This document shows positions 1 to 8,295 of a stretch of DNA of 64,000 nucleotides, piece by piece. Position 1 is the first letter of the stretch. Every line of letters starts with the position of its first letter. A program made the translations under genes and the position numbers. The DNA is from Streptomyces sp. Q6. Its GTDB lineage: Bacteria > Actinomycetota > Actinomycetes > Streptomycetales > Streptomycetaceae. The stretch is taken from positions 7,812,001 to 7,876,000 of the forward strand of contig NZ_CP146022.1 of NCBI RefSeq assembly GCF_036967205.1, in the 5' to 3' direction. The notes below the pieces were generated by a model. That model searched no databases, was not told the DNA's origin, and saw only the letters and a program-made list of their open reading frames with translations.

Positions 1-1
1 C

Positions 2-622
2 GGCTGGACCGACCTCACCCGCCCCGACGTGTCCGACACGCTCGCCGCACTGCGCCGGCTTCCCGGCGGCGAGCACCTGGTGGGCATCCGGCACCAGGTC
101 CAGGGCGAACCCGACCCCGCGTGGCTGCGCCGCCCCGACGTGCGGCACGGCCTGACCGCCGTCGCCGGCGCCGGACTCGCGTACGACCTCGTGGTCCTGC
201 CGCACCAGCTCCCCGCCTGTGTCGAAGCCGCGAGGGACCACCCCGGTCTCACCTTCGTCCTCGACCACGCCGGAAAGCCGCCGATAGCGGCGGGCGAGCG
301 GGAGCCCTGGGCCACGCACCTACGGGCCCTCGCGGCGCTCCCCAACACGGTCTGCAAACTCTCCGGCCTGGTCACCGAGGCCGATCGGCGCCACTGGACC
401 GTCGACGCGCTGCGCCCGTACGCGGACACGGTCCTGGACGCCTTCGGGCCCGAGCGCGTCCTGTTCGGCTCGGACTGGCCGGTGTGCACCCTCGCGGCGA
501 CGTACGCCGAAGTCGTCGACGCCGCACGGGAGGTGACCGGCGGGATCGATCCCGACGTCTTCGCCGGTACCGCCCGCCGCGTCTACCTCAGCCGGGTCGG
601 CGGCAGGAAGTCCCGTACGTAG
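2..622 (+). CDS. Amidohydrolase family protein (amidohydrolase_2 / fuconolactonase-like), 3' part only
   Basis: The reading frame is open from the left edge, so the start and N-terminal metal-binding part lie outside the window. The visible 206 residues have the C-terminal half of a TIM-barrel amidohydrolase of the PF04909 type: FVLDHAGKPP (a barrel-strand His-Ala-Gly-Lys-Pro motif), NTVCKLSGLVTEA, and LFGSDWPVC, which carries the catalytic Asp of the family. Family members hydrolyse lactones or decarboxylate small carboxylic acids in the cytosol; the substrate here cannot be told. The last 40 bases overlap the 3' end of the convergent membrane-protein gene. An internal GTG at 29 is not the true start because homology continues upstream of it. 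Confidence 0.85.
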   Translation, partial: GWTDLTRPDVSDTLAALRRLPGGEHLVGIRHQVQGEPDPAWLRRPDVRHGLTAVAGAGLAYDLVVLPHQLPACVEAARDHPGLTFVLDHAGKPPIAAGEREPWATHLRALAALPNTVCKLSGLVTEADRRHWTVDALRPYADTVLDAFGPERVLFGSDWPVCTLAATYAEVVDAAREVTGGIDPDVFAGTARRVYLSRVGGRKSRT

Positions 623-1989
623 GTACGCTCCCACCACGCCCCGGTCGCGCGCAGCTCGCGCCACGTCGTGAACCGGTAGCGGTACAGCCGGGCCCGGACA
701 TGCGCCGGCGGCGCGTCCGGGAACGGGCAGTGCCGCAGCAGCCGCAGCGTGTCCCGGTCGCCCGCCAGCAGCCGCTCCACGAACGGCTCGAACCACGACC
801 GGGCGTACGCGGGCGACAGCGCGGCGAACCACATCATCCAGTCGAGCCGCAGATGGTACGGCGCGAACTGCCGTGCCAGGCGCCGCGGATCGCCGGGCTT
901 GCCCTTGAACTCGTAGGCCAGCCACACCGATTCGTGGCGCGGCACCTCGTCGGCCGTCCCCTCGACGACGATCTCGTGCCGCACCCGGCCGACCGTGCCG
1001 AACGCCCCATAGGTGTTGACCAGGTGCAGGGAGTCGTACGAGCGGTTCATCGACTGGCGCCGGGAGAGGAGATTGCGCACCGGCCGGTAGCTGAGCGCGG
1101 CCACCAGCGCCGTCAGGGCCAGGACGAGGACCTCGTACCAGAGCGGCGCGGCGGGCAGCTCGGGCGGCGTGCGCAGGGGAGTGAGGTCGAGGGCGGACAC
1201 CGCGAGGACCACGGCGAGCCAGTTCAGCCACGCGAAGTTCCCCGACAGGATGAGCCACAGCTGCGTCACGATCATCAGCGCGACCGCCACCGACGCGACC
1301 GGCTGCGGGGTGAACAGCAGGAACGGCACGGCGAGTTGGGTCACGTGGTTCGCGCCGGCCTCCACCTTGTGCAGCGGGCGCGGAAGGCGGTGGAAGAACC
1401 AGCTCAACGGGCCCGGCATCGGCTGCGTCTCGTGATGGAAGTACAGACACGTCAGCTTCCGCCAGCACGCGTCACCGCGCAGCTTGATCAGCCCCGCCCC
1501 GAACTCCAGGCGGAACAGGACCCAGCGCAGCAGGAACAGCACGAGGACCGGCGGCGCCACCTCGTCGTTGCCGAGGAACACCGCGAGGAAGCCGACCTCC
1601 AGGAGCAGCGACTCCCAGCCGAAGCCGTACCAGGTCTGCCCCACGTTCACGATCGACAGATACAGGACCCACGGCACCAGCCACAGCAGCATCGCGCCCC
1701 ACAGCGGCAGCAGCCCGTCCACCCCCGCGAGCAGACCCGCCGCGAGGGCCGCACCGGCCCAGGCGCACCCCGCGAAGAACCGGTCCGAGTAGTGCAGCCG
1801 GAACACCGTCGGCGCCCGCCGCCACGGCACCCGGGCCAGGAACCGCGGCACCGGCAGCATCCCGCGCTCGCCGATCAGCGCCCGGAACTGAAGCGCCGCC
1901 CCGACGAACGCCACCAGGTACAGCGCCGCCAGGCCCCGCTGGAAGACCAGGCGGCTCAGCCAGTAGTCGGACGCCGTGAACCACTCCAC
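583..1989 (-). CDS. Lipase maturation factor family membrane protein
   Basis: The 468-residue protein is a multi-pass membrane protein resembling bacterial homologues of eukaryotic lipase maturation factor 1. It begins MEWFTASDYWLSRLVFQRG, the usual start of the bacterial family. The N-terminal two thirds hold many hydrophobic helices with conserved-looking stretches such as GERGMLPVP, GQTWYGFGWESLLLE and RWVLFRLEFGAGLIKLRGD. The last third is soluble, with the conserved Y(E/A)FKGKPGDP region and WFEPFVERLL. The bacterial function is unknown; the eukaryotic protein helps secreted lipases fold in the ER. It is convergent with the amidohydrolase gene and divergent from the lipoprotein gene. Confidence 0.85.
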   Translation of the reverse strand: MEWFTASDYWLSRLVFQRGLAALYLVAFVGAALQFRALIGERGMLPVPRFLARVPWRRAPTVFRLHYSDRFFAGCAWAGAALAAGLLAGVDGLLPLWGAMLLWLVPWVLYLSIVNVGQTWYGFGWESLLLEVGFLAVFLGNDEVAPPVLVLFLLRWVLFRLEFGAGLIKLRGDACWRKLTCLYFHHETQPMPGPLSWFFHRLPRPLHKVEAGANHVTQLAVPFLLFTPQPVASVAVALMIVTQLWLILSGNFAWLNWLAVVLAVSALDLTPLRTPPELPAAPLWYEVLVLALTALVAALSYRPVRNLLSRRQSMNRSYDSLHLVNTYGAFGTVGRVRHEIVVEGTADEVPRHESVWLAYEFKGKPGDPRRLARQFAPYHLRLDWMMWFAALSPAYARSWFEPFVERLLAGDRDTLRLLRHCPFPDAPPAHVRARLYRYRFTTWRELRATGAWWERTYVRDFLPPTRLR

Positions 1990-2083
1990 GACTCCAGTGT
2001 CCCCTCAAGGTCACCGGTTGCGGTGCCCGCCCGTCCGGTCCGCACTGGAAGGACAGACTGCCGGTGCACAGGTGGGAGAACAG

Positions 2084-3295
2084 GTGCGCGCTCGGACCAG
2101 GACCAGAACGTACGTCGCCGCGCTCGGGATATCCGCGGCGCTGCTGCTCGCCGGATGCTCGGGGGGAAGCGACCAGAACGCCTCCGACGGCAAGGGGGAA
2201 CTCTTCCTCCAGCCCGTGGCGGCACAGGGCCCCGACCCCTTCACGGATTCGACCGCCACGTCCGAGGGGAGCCCGCCGCCCGTCACCCGAACGCCGCAAC
2301 CGACCGGCAGCGCCTCCCCGAGCGCGCAGGGTGAACAGTCGTACTCCGGGGCGACCCCGGGCCTCTACGGCGGCACCCACTCGCTGGGCAGCTGCGACGT
2401 CGAGCGGCAGATCCGCTTCCTCACCACCGACCAGGCCAAGGCGTCGGCGTTCGCGCAGGCCTCCGGCATCGACCGGACCGAGATCCCCGCCTACCTGCGC
2501 GGCCTGACGTCCGTGGTCCTGCGCGTCGACACCCGCGTCACCAACCACGGCTACAGCGACGGCCACGCCACCACGTTCCAGTCCGTCCTCCAGTCCGGTA
2601 CCGCCGTGATGGTCGACGGCTACGGGATGCCGCGCGTGCGCTGCGCCTGCGGCAACCCGCTCAAGCCGCCCGTCGCCTTCAAGGGCACGCCGAGCCACCA
2701 GGGACAGCCGTGGAGCGGCTACCAGCCGACGAAGGTGGTGATCGTGACGCCGGCGCCGACCGTCATCGAGAACATCACGATCATCAACATCGTCAACAAC
2801 ACGTGGATCGAGCGACCCATCGGCGACAACGGCCGCACGGACCACACGGTGCCGCCGCCCACCCCGACACCCGTCTCACCGACCCCGTCGCCTACGTCCC
2901 CGTCACCCTCCCCGGACGACTCCTCGACGTCCCCGGCGCCCAGCGACTCCGACAGTGACACGGCGAGCCCGGACGACGACGCCACCAGCACCGACTGCCC
3001 CACCGCGCTGCCCACCGGCACCCCGACGGGCACCCCGTCCCCCTGGCCGACCGGCTGCCCGACACCGACGAGCCAGGCCCCGGAGACGACGACCGCCCCG
3101 GACGAGCCCACCGCGCCCGACACGGGCACGGACACCGGGACGGACTCCGACCCGGCGGTGCCCCCGGACGCGACGACCGAGGACACCGGGCCCGACACCG
3201 TCCCGGACAGCCCTGACGTGCCCGACAGCGGCGGCCTGATCCCCGACGCGGGCGACGGGATGTCGTCCGTCGACGAGAACCCACTGCCGAGTTGA
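2084..3295 (+). CDS. Secreted lipoprotein with long Pro/Thr/Ser/Asp-rich tail (DUF6777-like)
   Basis: I place the start at GTG 2084, with GGGAG five bases upstream; an ATG at 1976 would overlap the start of the divergent gene. That gives a 403-residue lipoprotein: basic n-region (VRARTRTRT), hydrophobic core and lipobox LLLAGC with the lipidated Cys at about residue 25. The folded part (about 40-270) contains GPDPFTDSTA, GLYGGTHSLGSCD and FQSVLQSGTAVMVDGYGMPRVRC, which I associate with the actinobacterial DUF6777 family of unknown function. The last 130 residues are low-complexity P/T/S then D/T/P-rich sequence, like a wall-spanning stalk or disordered spacer. The family name is from memory. 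Confidence 0.8.
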   Translation: MRARTRTRTYVAALGISAALLLAGCSGGSDQNASDGKGELFLQPVAAQGPDPFTDSTATSEGSPPPVTRTPQPTGSASPSAQGEQSYSGATPGLYGGTHSLGSCDVERQIRFLTTDQAKASAFAQASGIDRTEIPAYLRGLTSVVLRVDTRVTNHGYSDGHATTFQSVLQSGTAVMVDGYGMPRVRCACGNPLKPPVAFKGTPSHQGQPWSGYQPTKVVIVTPAPTVIENITIINIVNNTWIERPIGDNGRTDHTVPPPTPTPVSPTPSPTSPSPSPDDSSTSPAPSDSDSDTASPDDDATSTDCPTALPTGTPTGTPSPWPTGCPTPTSQAPETTTAPDEPTAPDTGTDTGTDSDPAVPPDATTEDTGPDTVPDSPDVPDSGGLIPDAGDGMSSVDENPLPS

Positions 3296-3334
3296 CCGCG
3301 TGCGAGCCCCCCGCCCTGCGCCTAGCGTGGCCCT

Positions 3335-5446
3335 ATGGACGCGGGTAGCGGGGGCGGCGAGGAGCCCGGCGATTCCCCGGGCGGGGAGCGCCCGGAGGAC
3401 TCCTCGCGCGGTTTCCTGGAGGAGTACGGGCGCGGCCTGCGCATGGGCAGCTTCGAATGGGACCTCGACGCCGGTCTGATGCACATGGACGCGCAGGCCC
3501 ACGCGGTCTTCGACATCACGCCCGACGAGTACGACGACCGGCCCGAGACCCTGTCCCTGCGCGTGCCCCCCGCCGAGGGCGTCCGGCTCGACGGCCTCGT
3601 CTCCCAGGCGCTCAAGAACGGCGACGAGAACTACGGCGCCTACTTCCGCATCCGCACCCGCGAGGGGCAACTGCGCTGGACCCACACCCGCGGCTACATC
3701 CGCCGCGACGAGCACGGCCGCCCCCGGCGCATCGCGGGCATCGTGCGCGACGCCACCGACGAGCTCAACGACGCCACCGTGCAGCACGAGCGCGCCGCCC
3801 GCGAAGCCGTCCGACGCCGCGAGACCAGCGTCGTGCAGAACACCACGGCCGCCCTCGCGCACGCCCGCACCGTCAAGGAGGTCATCGACGTCCTGCGCGA
3901 GACGCACGGCATCGAACACCTCGGGGCGACCAGCTTCGTCATGGGCCTGGTCCGGGCCGGCCGCATCCACCTGGTCGCCGAGGGCCCCTCCGGCAGCTTC
4001 GTGCCCGGCACCCACGTCACCCGCGTCGACGATCCGTACCCGATGAGCGAGGTCGTGCGCACGCTCACGCCGCGCTTCATCGAGTCGCCGGAGGACTTCG
4101 CCCGCTCGTACCCGCTGCTGTGGCCGCACATCACCCACCTCGGCATCCACTCGGCCGCCTACCTGCCGCTGATCGCGCAGGCCCGCCCCATCGGCTCCGT
4201 CGGGCTGCTCTACCACGACCGCAAGGGCTTCACCCAGTCCGAGCGCAACGTCCTCGTCGCCCTGTGCAGCAGCATCGCGCAGAGCCTCCAGCGCGCCATG
4301 TTCTACGAGCAGGAGAAGGACCTCGCCCAGGGCCTCCAGCAGGCGATGCTGCCGCGCACCATCCCGGCCGTGCCCGGCGCCGACATCGCCGTCCGCTACC
4401 GCGCCGCTTCCGGCCAGTCCGTCGGCCGCGACATCGGCGGCGACTGGTACGACGTGATCCCGCTGCCCGGCGGCCGCGTCGGCGCGGTGATCGGCGACGT
4501 CCAGGGCCACGACACGCACGCCGCCGCCGTCATGGGGCAGCTGCGCATCGTGCTGCGCGCCTACGCCGCCGAGGGGCACACCCCCGCGACCGTCATGGCC
4601 CGCGCCTCCGTCTTCCTCCACGAACTCGACACCGAACGCTTCGCGACCTGCCTGTACGCGGAGGCCGACCTGTCGACCGGCGTCGTCCAGCTCGTCCGCG
4701 CCGGCCACCTCGACCCGCTGCTGCGCCGCACCGACGGCATGTGCCGCAAGGTGCCCGTCGACGGCGGACTCCCGCTGGGCCTGTCCGCCGAGTTCGGGCG
4801 CCTCGACTACCCCGTCACCACCGTCGAACTCGACCCGGGCGAGACCCTGTTGTTCTGCACCGACGGCCTCGTCGAGCAGCCCGGCACCGACCTCGACGAC
4901 GGACTGCACGCCCTCACCGCGCTGATCGGCACCGGCCCCTCCGACGTCGACCGCCTCGCCGACCGGCTGTGCGAGTCCGTCGACGAACGCGGCGGCGAGG
5001 ACGACGTGGCGCTCCTGCTGCTGCGCCGCCGCGGCGCGGGCGCCGCGCAGAGCGGCGGCCGCCTCACCGAACACGTGCCGCCCGGCGACCCCGACGCGCT
5101 GACGGCGGCCCGGCACATGATCCGCGCCGCCGTGCGCGCCTGGGGCGCCCGCGAACGCGCCGACGAGATCGAACTCGTCGCCGACGAACTGGTCACCAAC
5201 GCCCTCATGCACACCGAAGGACCGGCCATCGTGACCCTGCGGGTCCTGACCGGACCCGACCGAAGACTCAGGGTCGACGTGGAGGACAGCTCCAGCGCCC
5301 TGCCGCGCCGCCGCGACGCCGGCGAGTCCGGCGTCTCGGGCCGCGGCCTGCTCCTCGTCGACCGGCTCGCCGACGTCTGGGGCGTGGAGGCGCGCGGCGG
5401 CGGCAAGTGCGTGTGGTGCGAGTTCATCGTCCCCGCACGCGAGTAG
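3335..5446 (+). CDS. PAS-GAF-SpoIIE phosphatase-HATPase signalling protein
   Basis: The 703-residue cytosolic protein has four modules. A PAS domain lies at about 35-150 (SFEWDLDAG ... GIVRDATDE). A GAF domain lies at about 170-330. A PP2C-type SpoIIE serine phosphatase domain lies at about 340-575, with metal-binding motifs GRDIGGDWYD and GDVQGHD. A GHKL anti-sigma-like ATPase domain lies at about 590-700, with VADELVTNAL (N box) and SGRGLLLVD. Such Streptomyces proteins sense a small ligand or redox state and act in partner-switching networks, dephosphorylating anti-sigma-factor antagonists and phosphorylating or binding others. No antagonist gene lies beside it. It is 13 bases upstream of the glycosylase gene, so the two may be co-transcribed. 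Confidence 0.93.
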   Translation: MDAGSGGGEEPGDSPGGERPEDSSRGFLEEYGRGLRMGSFEWDLDAGLMHMDAQAHAVFDITPDEYDDRPETLSLRVPPAEGVRLDGLVSQALKNGDENYGAYFRIRTREGQLRWTHTRGYIRRDEHGRPRRIAGIVRDATDELNDATVQHERAAREAVRRRETSVVQNTTAALAHARTVKEVIDVLRETHGIEHLGATSFVMGLVRAGRIHLVAEGPSGSFVPGTHVTRVDDPYPMSEVVRTLTPRFIESPEDFARSYPLLWPHITHLGIHSAAYLPLIAQARPIGSVGLLYHDRKGFTQSERNVLVALCSSIAQSLQRAMFYEQEKDLAQGLQQAMLPRTIPAVPGADIAVRYRAASGQSVGRDIGGDWYDVIPLPGGRVGAVIGDVQGHDTHAAAVMGQLRIVLRAYAAEGHTPATVMARASVFLHELDTERFATCLYAEADLSTGVVQLVRAGHLDPLLRRTDGMCRKVPVDGGLPLGLSAEFGRLDYPVTTVELDPGETLLFCTDGLVEQPGTDLDDGLHALTALIGTGPSDVDRLADRLCESVDERGGEDDVALLLLRRRGAGAAQSGGRLTEHVPPGDPDALTAARHMIRAAVRAWGARERADEIELVADELVTNALMHTEGPAIVTLRVLTGPDRRLRVDVEDSSSALPRRRDAGESGVSGRGLLLVDRLADVWGVEARGGGKCVWCEFIVPARE

Positions 5447-5459
5447 AGAGGCTGGAGCG

Positions 5460-6320
5460 ATGCCGGAACTGCCCGAAGTGGCGGCGCTCAGGGACTTCCT
5501 CGCCGAGCATCTGGTGGGGCGCGAGATCGTCCGTGTGCTGCCCGTCGCGATCAGCGTCATGAAGACGTACGACCCCCCGCTCACCGCTCTCGAGGGCCGC
5601 ACCGTCACCGCCGTGGCGCGGCACGGCAAGTTCCTCGACCTCGACGCGGACGGCCTGCACCTGGTCACCCATCTGGCCCGCGCGGGCTGGCTCCACTGGA
5701 AGGACCGTCTCCCGGACGGCCCGCCGAAACCCGGCAAGGGCCCGCTCGCGCTGCGCGTCGCCCTCGCTACCGGCGAGGGATTCGACCTCACCGAGGCCGG
5801 AACGACCAAGAAGCTCGCGGTGTACGTCGTCCACGACCCCGGCGACGTCCCGGGCATCGCACGGCTGGGCCCCGACCCGCTCGCCGACGACTTCGACGAG
5901 GCCGCGTTCGCGAGACTCCTCGACGGCGAGCGGCGGCAGATCAAGGGCGCGCTGCGCGACCAGTCCCTGATCGCGGGCATCGGCAACGCCTACAGCGACG
6001 AGATCCTGCACGTCGCCCGCATGTCCCCGTTCAAGCGGGTGTCGAGCCTGACACCCGACGACATCCACACCCTCTACGAGGCACTGCGCACCACGCTCAC
6101 GGACGCCGTCGAGCGCTCGCGCGGTGTCGCCGCCGGACGGCTCAAGGCCGAGAAGAAGAGCGGGCTGCGCGTGCACGGCCGGACCGGCGAAGCGTGCCCG
6201 GTGTGCGGCGACACGATCCGCGAGGTCAGCTTCAGCGACAGCTCGCTCCAGTACTGCCCGACGTGCCAGACCGGCGGCAAACCGCTGGCGGACCGCCGGA
6301 TGTCACGCCTCCTGAAGTAG
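5460..6320 (+). CDS. Fpg/Nei family DNA glycosylase
   Basis: A 286-residue base-excision-repair glycosylase/AP lyase. The N-terminus is MPELPEV, giving the catalytic Pro2 and Glu3. The RHGKFL loop carries the conserved Lys, and GIGNAYSDEIL is the helix-two-turn-helix Asn motif. The C-terminus has a CX2C-X16-CX2C zinc finger (CPVCG ... YCPTCQ). Two departures from textbook Fpg are visible. The usual LGMTG void-filling motif reads LARAGW, and the segment just before the third Cys is SDSSLQYC rather than a GR(S/T)-type segment with the DNA-binding Arg. Substrate preference may therefore differ from 8-oxoguanine. The stop codon lies in the first unit of a 21-bp tandem repeat. Confidence 0.9.
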   Translation: MPELPEVAALRDFLAEHLVGREIVRVLPVAISVMKTYDPPLTALEGRTVTAVARHGKFLDLDADGLHLVTHLARAGWLHWKDRLPDGPPKPGKGPLALRVALATGEGFDLTEAGTTKKLAVYVVHDPGDVPGIARLGPDPLADDFDEAAFARLLDGERRQIKGALRDQSLIAGIGNAYSDEILHVARMSPFKRVSSLTPDDIHTLYEALRTTLTDAVERSRGVAAGRLKAEKKSGLRVHGRTGEACPVCGDTIREVSFSDSSLQYCPTCQTGGKPLADRRMSRLLK

Positions 6321-6364
6321 AGGTCACGGCTCCTGAAGTAGAGGTCACGCCTCCTGAAGCAGGG
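6302..6364 (+). repeat. 21-bp tandem repeat, three copies, spanning the glycosylase stop codon
   Basis: Units lie at 6302-6322, 6323-6343 and 6344-6364. The consensus starts GTCACGCCTCCTGAAG. Unit 1 contains the last codons and TAG stop of the glycosylase. Unit 2 differs by one base and repeats the stop in frame. Unit 3 has CAG in place of TAG. A 21-base period keeps frame, so readthrough would add SRLLK-like codons before the second stop. It looks like a recent slippage duplication. Confidence 0.9.
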
Positions 6365-6380
6365 GAGGGGCGACAGGCTT

Positions 6381-7043
6381 TCAGCGCACCGGCAGCGTGA
6401 GAAGCCGGTCCCCGCCGACCGCCCGCACCTCGAATCGCGCGATCTCGCCCGGCCGGTCCGCCGCCCCGCCGTCGATCGAGACCCGCCCGCCGTCCCCGCC
6501 GCTCACCGCCCACGTGGCGACCGCCTGCTCCGTGCCGTCCCGGCCGACCGCGACCAGCTCGCACACCCGGGGCCCGCCCGGGTCCCGCACGTCGAGGCCC
6601 ACTTCCGTGCCCCACGCCCGCTCGTCCGCCGTCAGCGTCGCCGCGACCTCCGACCGGGTGTCCCGCGCGCGCAGCGTCAGGTCCGGCGGATCACCGCTCC
6701 CTCCGTCGGCGAGCATCGCGGAGCCCTGCCCCGCGAGCGCCAGCAGCGCCGCCACCGCGACACCCGTGCCCCACATCCGGCGCCGCTTCGCCCGGTGCAG
6801 CACGGCGAGCCGGTCCACCGTGCGGTCGACGAGCGCCGGCGCCGGCCGCGCGAACATGTCGACGTGCGGCGGAGTCGCCCGCGCGTACACGCCCAACAGC
6901 CGTGTGGTGGGCCGCACTTCACCGACGTACGCCGCGCACGCCACGCATTCGACGAGATGGTCCTCGAAGCGGAACCGGTCCGCCGTGTCGAGGACCCCCA
7001 GCGCGTACGCACCCGCGTCGCGATGCCGTTCCAGGGACCTCAT
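6381..7043 (-). CDS. Membrane anti-sigma factor with zinc-binding HxxxCxxC motif
   Basis: A 220-residue protein. The N-terminal anti-sigma (zf-HC2/ZAS) domain has H29-x3-C33-x2-C36 within FEDHLVECVAC. A linker leads to one membrane helix at about 90-110 (VAVAALLALAGQG) and an extracytoplasmic C-terminal domain ending VRAVGGDRLLTLPVR, similar to the sensor half of RskA/RslA-like proteins. Such proteins hold an ECF sigma factor at the membrane until a signal releases it. No sigma gene is adjacent; the nearest ECF gene ends at 11712. It is divergent from the LytTR regulator, with about 80 bases between the starts. Confidence 0.88.
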   Translation of the reverse strand: MRSLERHRDAGAYALGVLDTADRFRFEDHLVECVACAAYVGEVRPTTRLLGVYARATPPHVDMFARPAPALVDRTVDRLAVLHRAKRRRMWGTGVAVAALLALAGQGSAMLADGGSGDPPDLTLRARDTRSEVAATLTADERAWGTEVGLDVRDPGGPRVCELVAVGRDGTEQAVATWAVSGGDGGRVSIDGGAADRPGEIARFEVRAVGGDRLLTLPVR

Positions 7044-7122
7044 GTGTTCCTCCTGCTCTCGCTCACCGGTACGCAGGAGGCGGGCGATTCATTCAAGCGA
7101 CCGCGCGATTACACTCCGGCGC

Positions 7123-7872
7123 ATGCTGCGCGTACTGGCCGTCGACGACGAGGAACCCGCCCTCGCCGAACTCCTCTACCTCCTGCGCGCCGACCCGCGC
7201 GTCCGCAGCGCCGAGGGGGCCACCGACGCCAACGAGGCGCTGCGCCGCATCGGCCGCGCCCTGGAGGAGGGGCCCGGCGGCGACGGCGCGATCGACGTGC
7301 TGTTCCTCGACATCCAGATGGCGGGCCTCACCGGGCTCGACGTCGCCCGGCTGCTCGCGGGCTTCGCCCGGCCGCCGCTCGTTGTCTTCGTCACCGCGCA
7401 CGAGGACTTCGCCGTCCAGGCCTTCGAGCTCAAGGCCGTCGACTACCTCCTCAAACCGGTACGCCGCGAACGCCTCGCAGAGGCCGTGCGCCGCGTCGCC
7501 GAACGCGCGGCCGTCGCCCCGCCGCCCACCGCCGTCGCCGACCGCATCCCCGTCGAACTCGGCGGCGTCACCCGCCTCGTGGCCGTCTCCGACATCACGT
7601 ACGCCGAAGCGCAGGGCGACTACGCCCGCCTGCACACCGCCGACGGCACCAGCCACCTGGTCCGCATCCCGCTCACCACCCTGGAGGAGCGCTGGCAGCC
7701 GCTCGGCTTCGTCCGGGTCCACCGCAGCCACCTCGTCTCCCTGCACCGCATCGACGAACTCCGGCTCGACGGCGGCGGCATGACCGTCCGCGTCGGCGCC
7801 GCCGAGATCGCCGTCAGCCGCCGCCACGCCAGCCGGGTGCGCGAACTCCTCATGCGCAGGGCCACCGGCTGA
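7123..7872 (+). CDS. LytTR-family response regulator
   Basis: The 249-residue protein starts MLRVLAVDDEEPAL at ATG 7123; longer in-frame extensions overlap the divergent gene. The receiver domain (1-120) has the acidic pair DD near residue 8, the phosphoacceptor Asp in VLFLDIQM and the KP motif in YLLKPVRRE. The C-terminal LytTR DNA-binding domain (about 145-245) contains YAEAQGDYARLHT and FVRVHRSHLVSL. It is the first gene of an operon whose last gene is a LytS-type kinase, so the two form a two-component system bracketing a transporter. Confidence 0.93.
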   Translation: MLRVLAVDDEEPALAELLYLLRADPRVRSAEGATDANEALRRIGRALEEGPGGDGAIDVLFLDIQMAGLTGLDVARLLAGFARPPLVVFVTAHEDFAVQAFELKAVDYLLKPVRRERLAEAVRRVAERAAVAPPPTAVADRIPVELGGVTRLVAVSDITYAEAQGDYARLHTADGTSHLVRIPLTTLEERWQPLGFVRVHRSHLVSLHRIDELRLDGGGMTVRVGAAEIAVSRRHASRVRELLMRRATG

Positions 7873-7917
7873 CCAGGCCCCTTCCTTCGAGCGGCCGGGC
7901 CTGCCTACACTCCGCCC

Positions 7918-8295
7918 GTGTCCGAACCCCGACGTCAGGTGGTGACCGGCGAGCCGCGCACCGTGCACGGCGCGGCCGGACTGCCCGGCCTGCGCACCCA
8001 GTGGGAGATCGACGAGCAGACCACGCTCGGCGCCGCCTACGTCCGCTCCCTCATGCGCAGCCAACTACGCGCCGGCGTCGCCGCGTTCGTGGTGCTCGCC
8101 GTCCCCGTCGCGGTCCTGCCGCTGTTCTTCGGAGCACTGCGCAACGCGGCGGTCGAATGGCTCGTCCTCGGCTTCTGCTGCTACCCGCTCCTCGTCCTCG
8201 TCGCATGGTGGTACGTGCGCCGCGCCGAACGCAACGAACGCGACTTCGCGGCCCTCGTACGCGGCCGTGACACCGGCGACACCGGAGCACCGTGA
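7918..8295 (+). CDS. Small two-helix membrane protein of the symporter operon
   Basis: A 125-residue protein with GTG start. The first 55 residues are soluble. Two hydrophobic helices follow at about 60-80 (VAAFVVLAVPVAVLPLFF) and 87-107 (WLVLGFCCYPLLVLVAWWYV), then a charged tail. The last four bases overlap the symporter start. Small membrane proteins of this layout (YjcH/DUF485-like in enterobacteria) commonly precede acetate-type symporters. I see the same arrangement but cannot confirm homology from the sequence. It may be an accessory subunit of the symporter. Confidence 0.8.
   Translation: MSEPRRQVVTGEPRTVHGAAGLPGLRTQWEIDEQTTLGAAYVRSLMRSQLRAGVAAFVVLAVPVAVLPLFFGALRNAAVEWLVLGFCCYPLLVLVAWWYVRRAERNERDFAALVRGRDTGDTGAP

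Noticed and set aside
2903-5986. Very long minus-strand open frame of over 1000 codons
   Set aside because: It is antisense to the SpoIIE-type gene, the lipoprotein tail and part of the glycosylase. Its composition is the Val/Ala/Gly/Arg-rich type produced by reading GC-rich genes backwards, with no domain.
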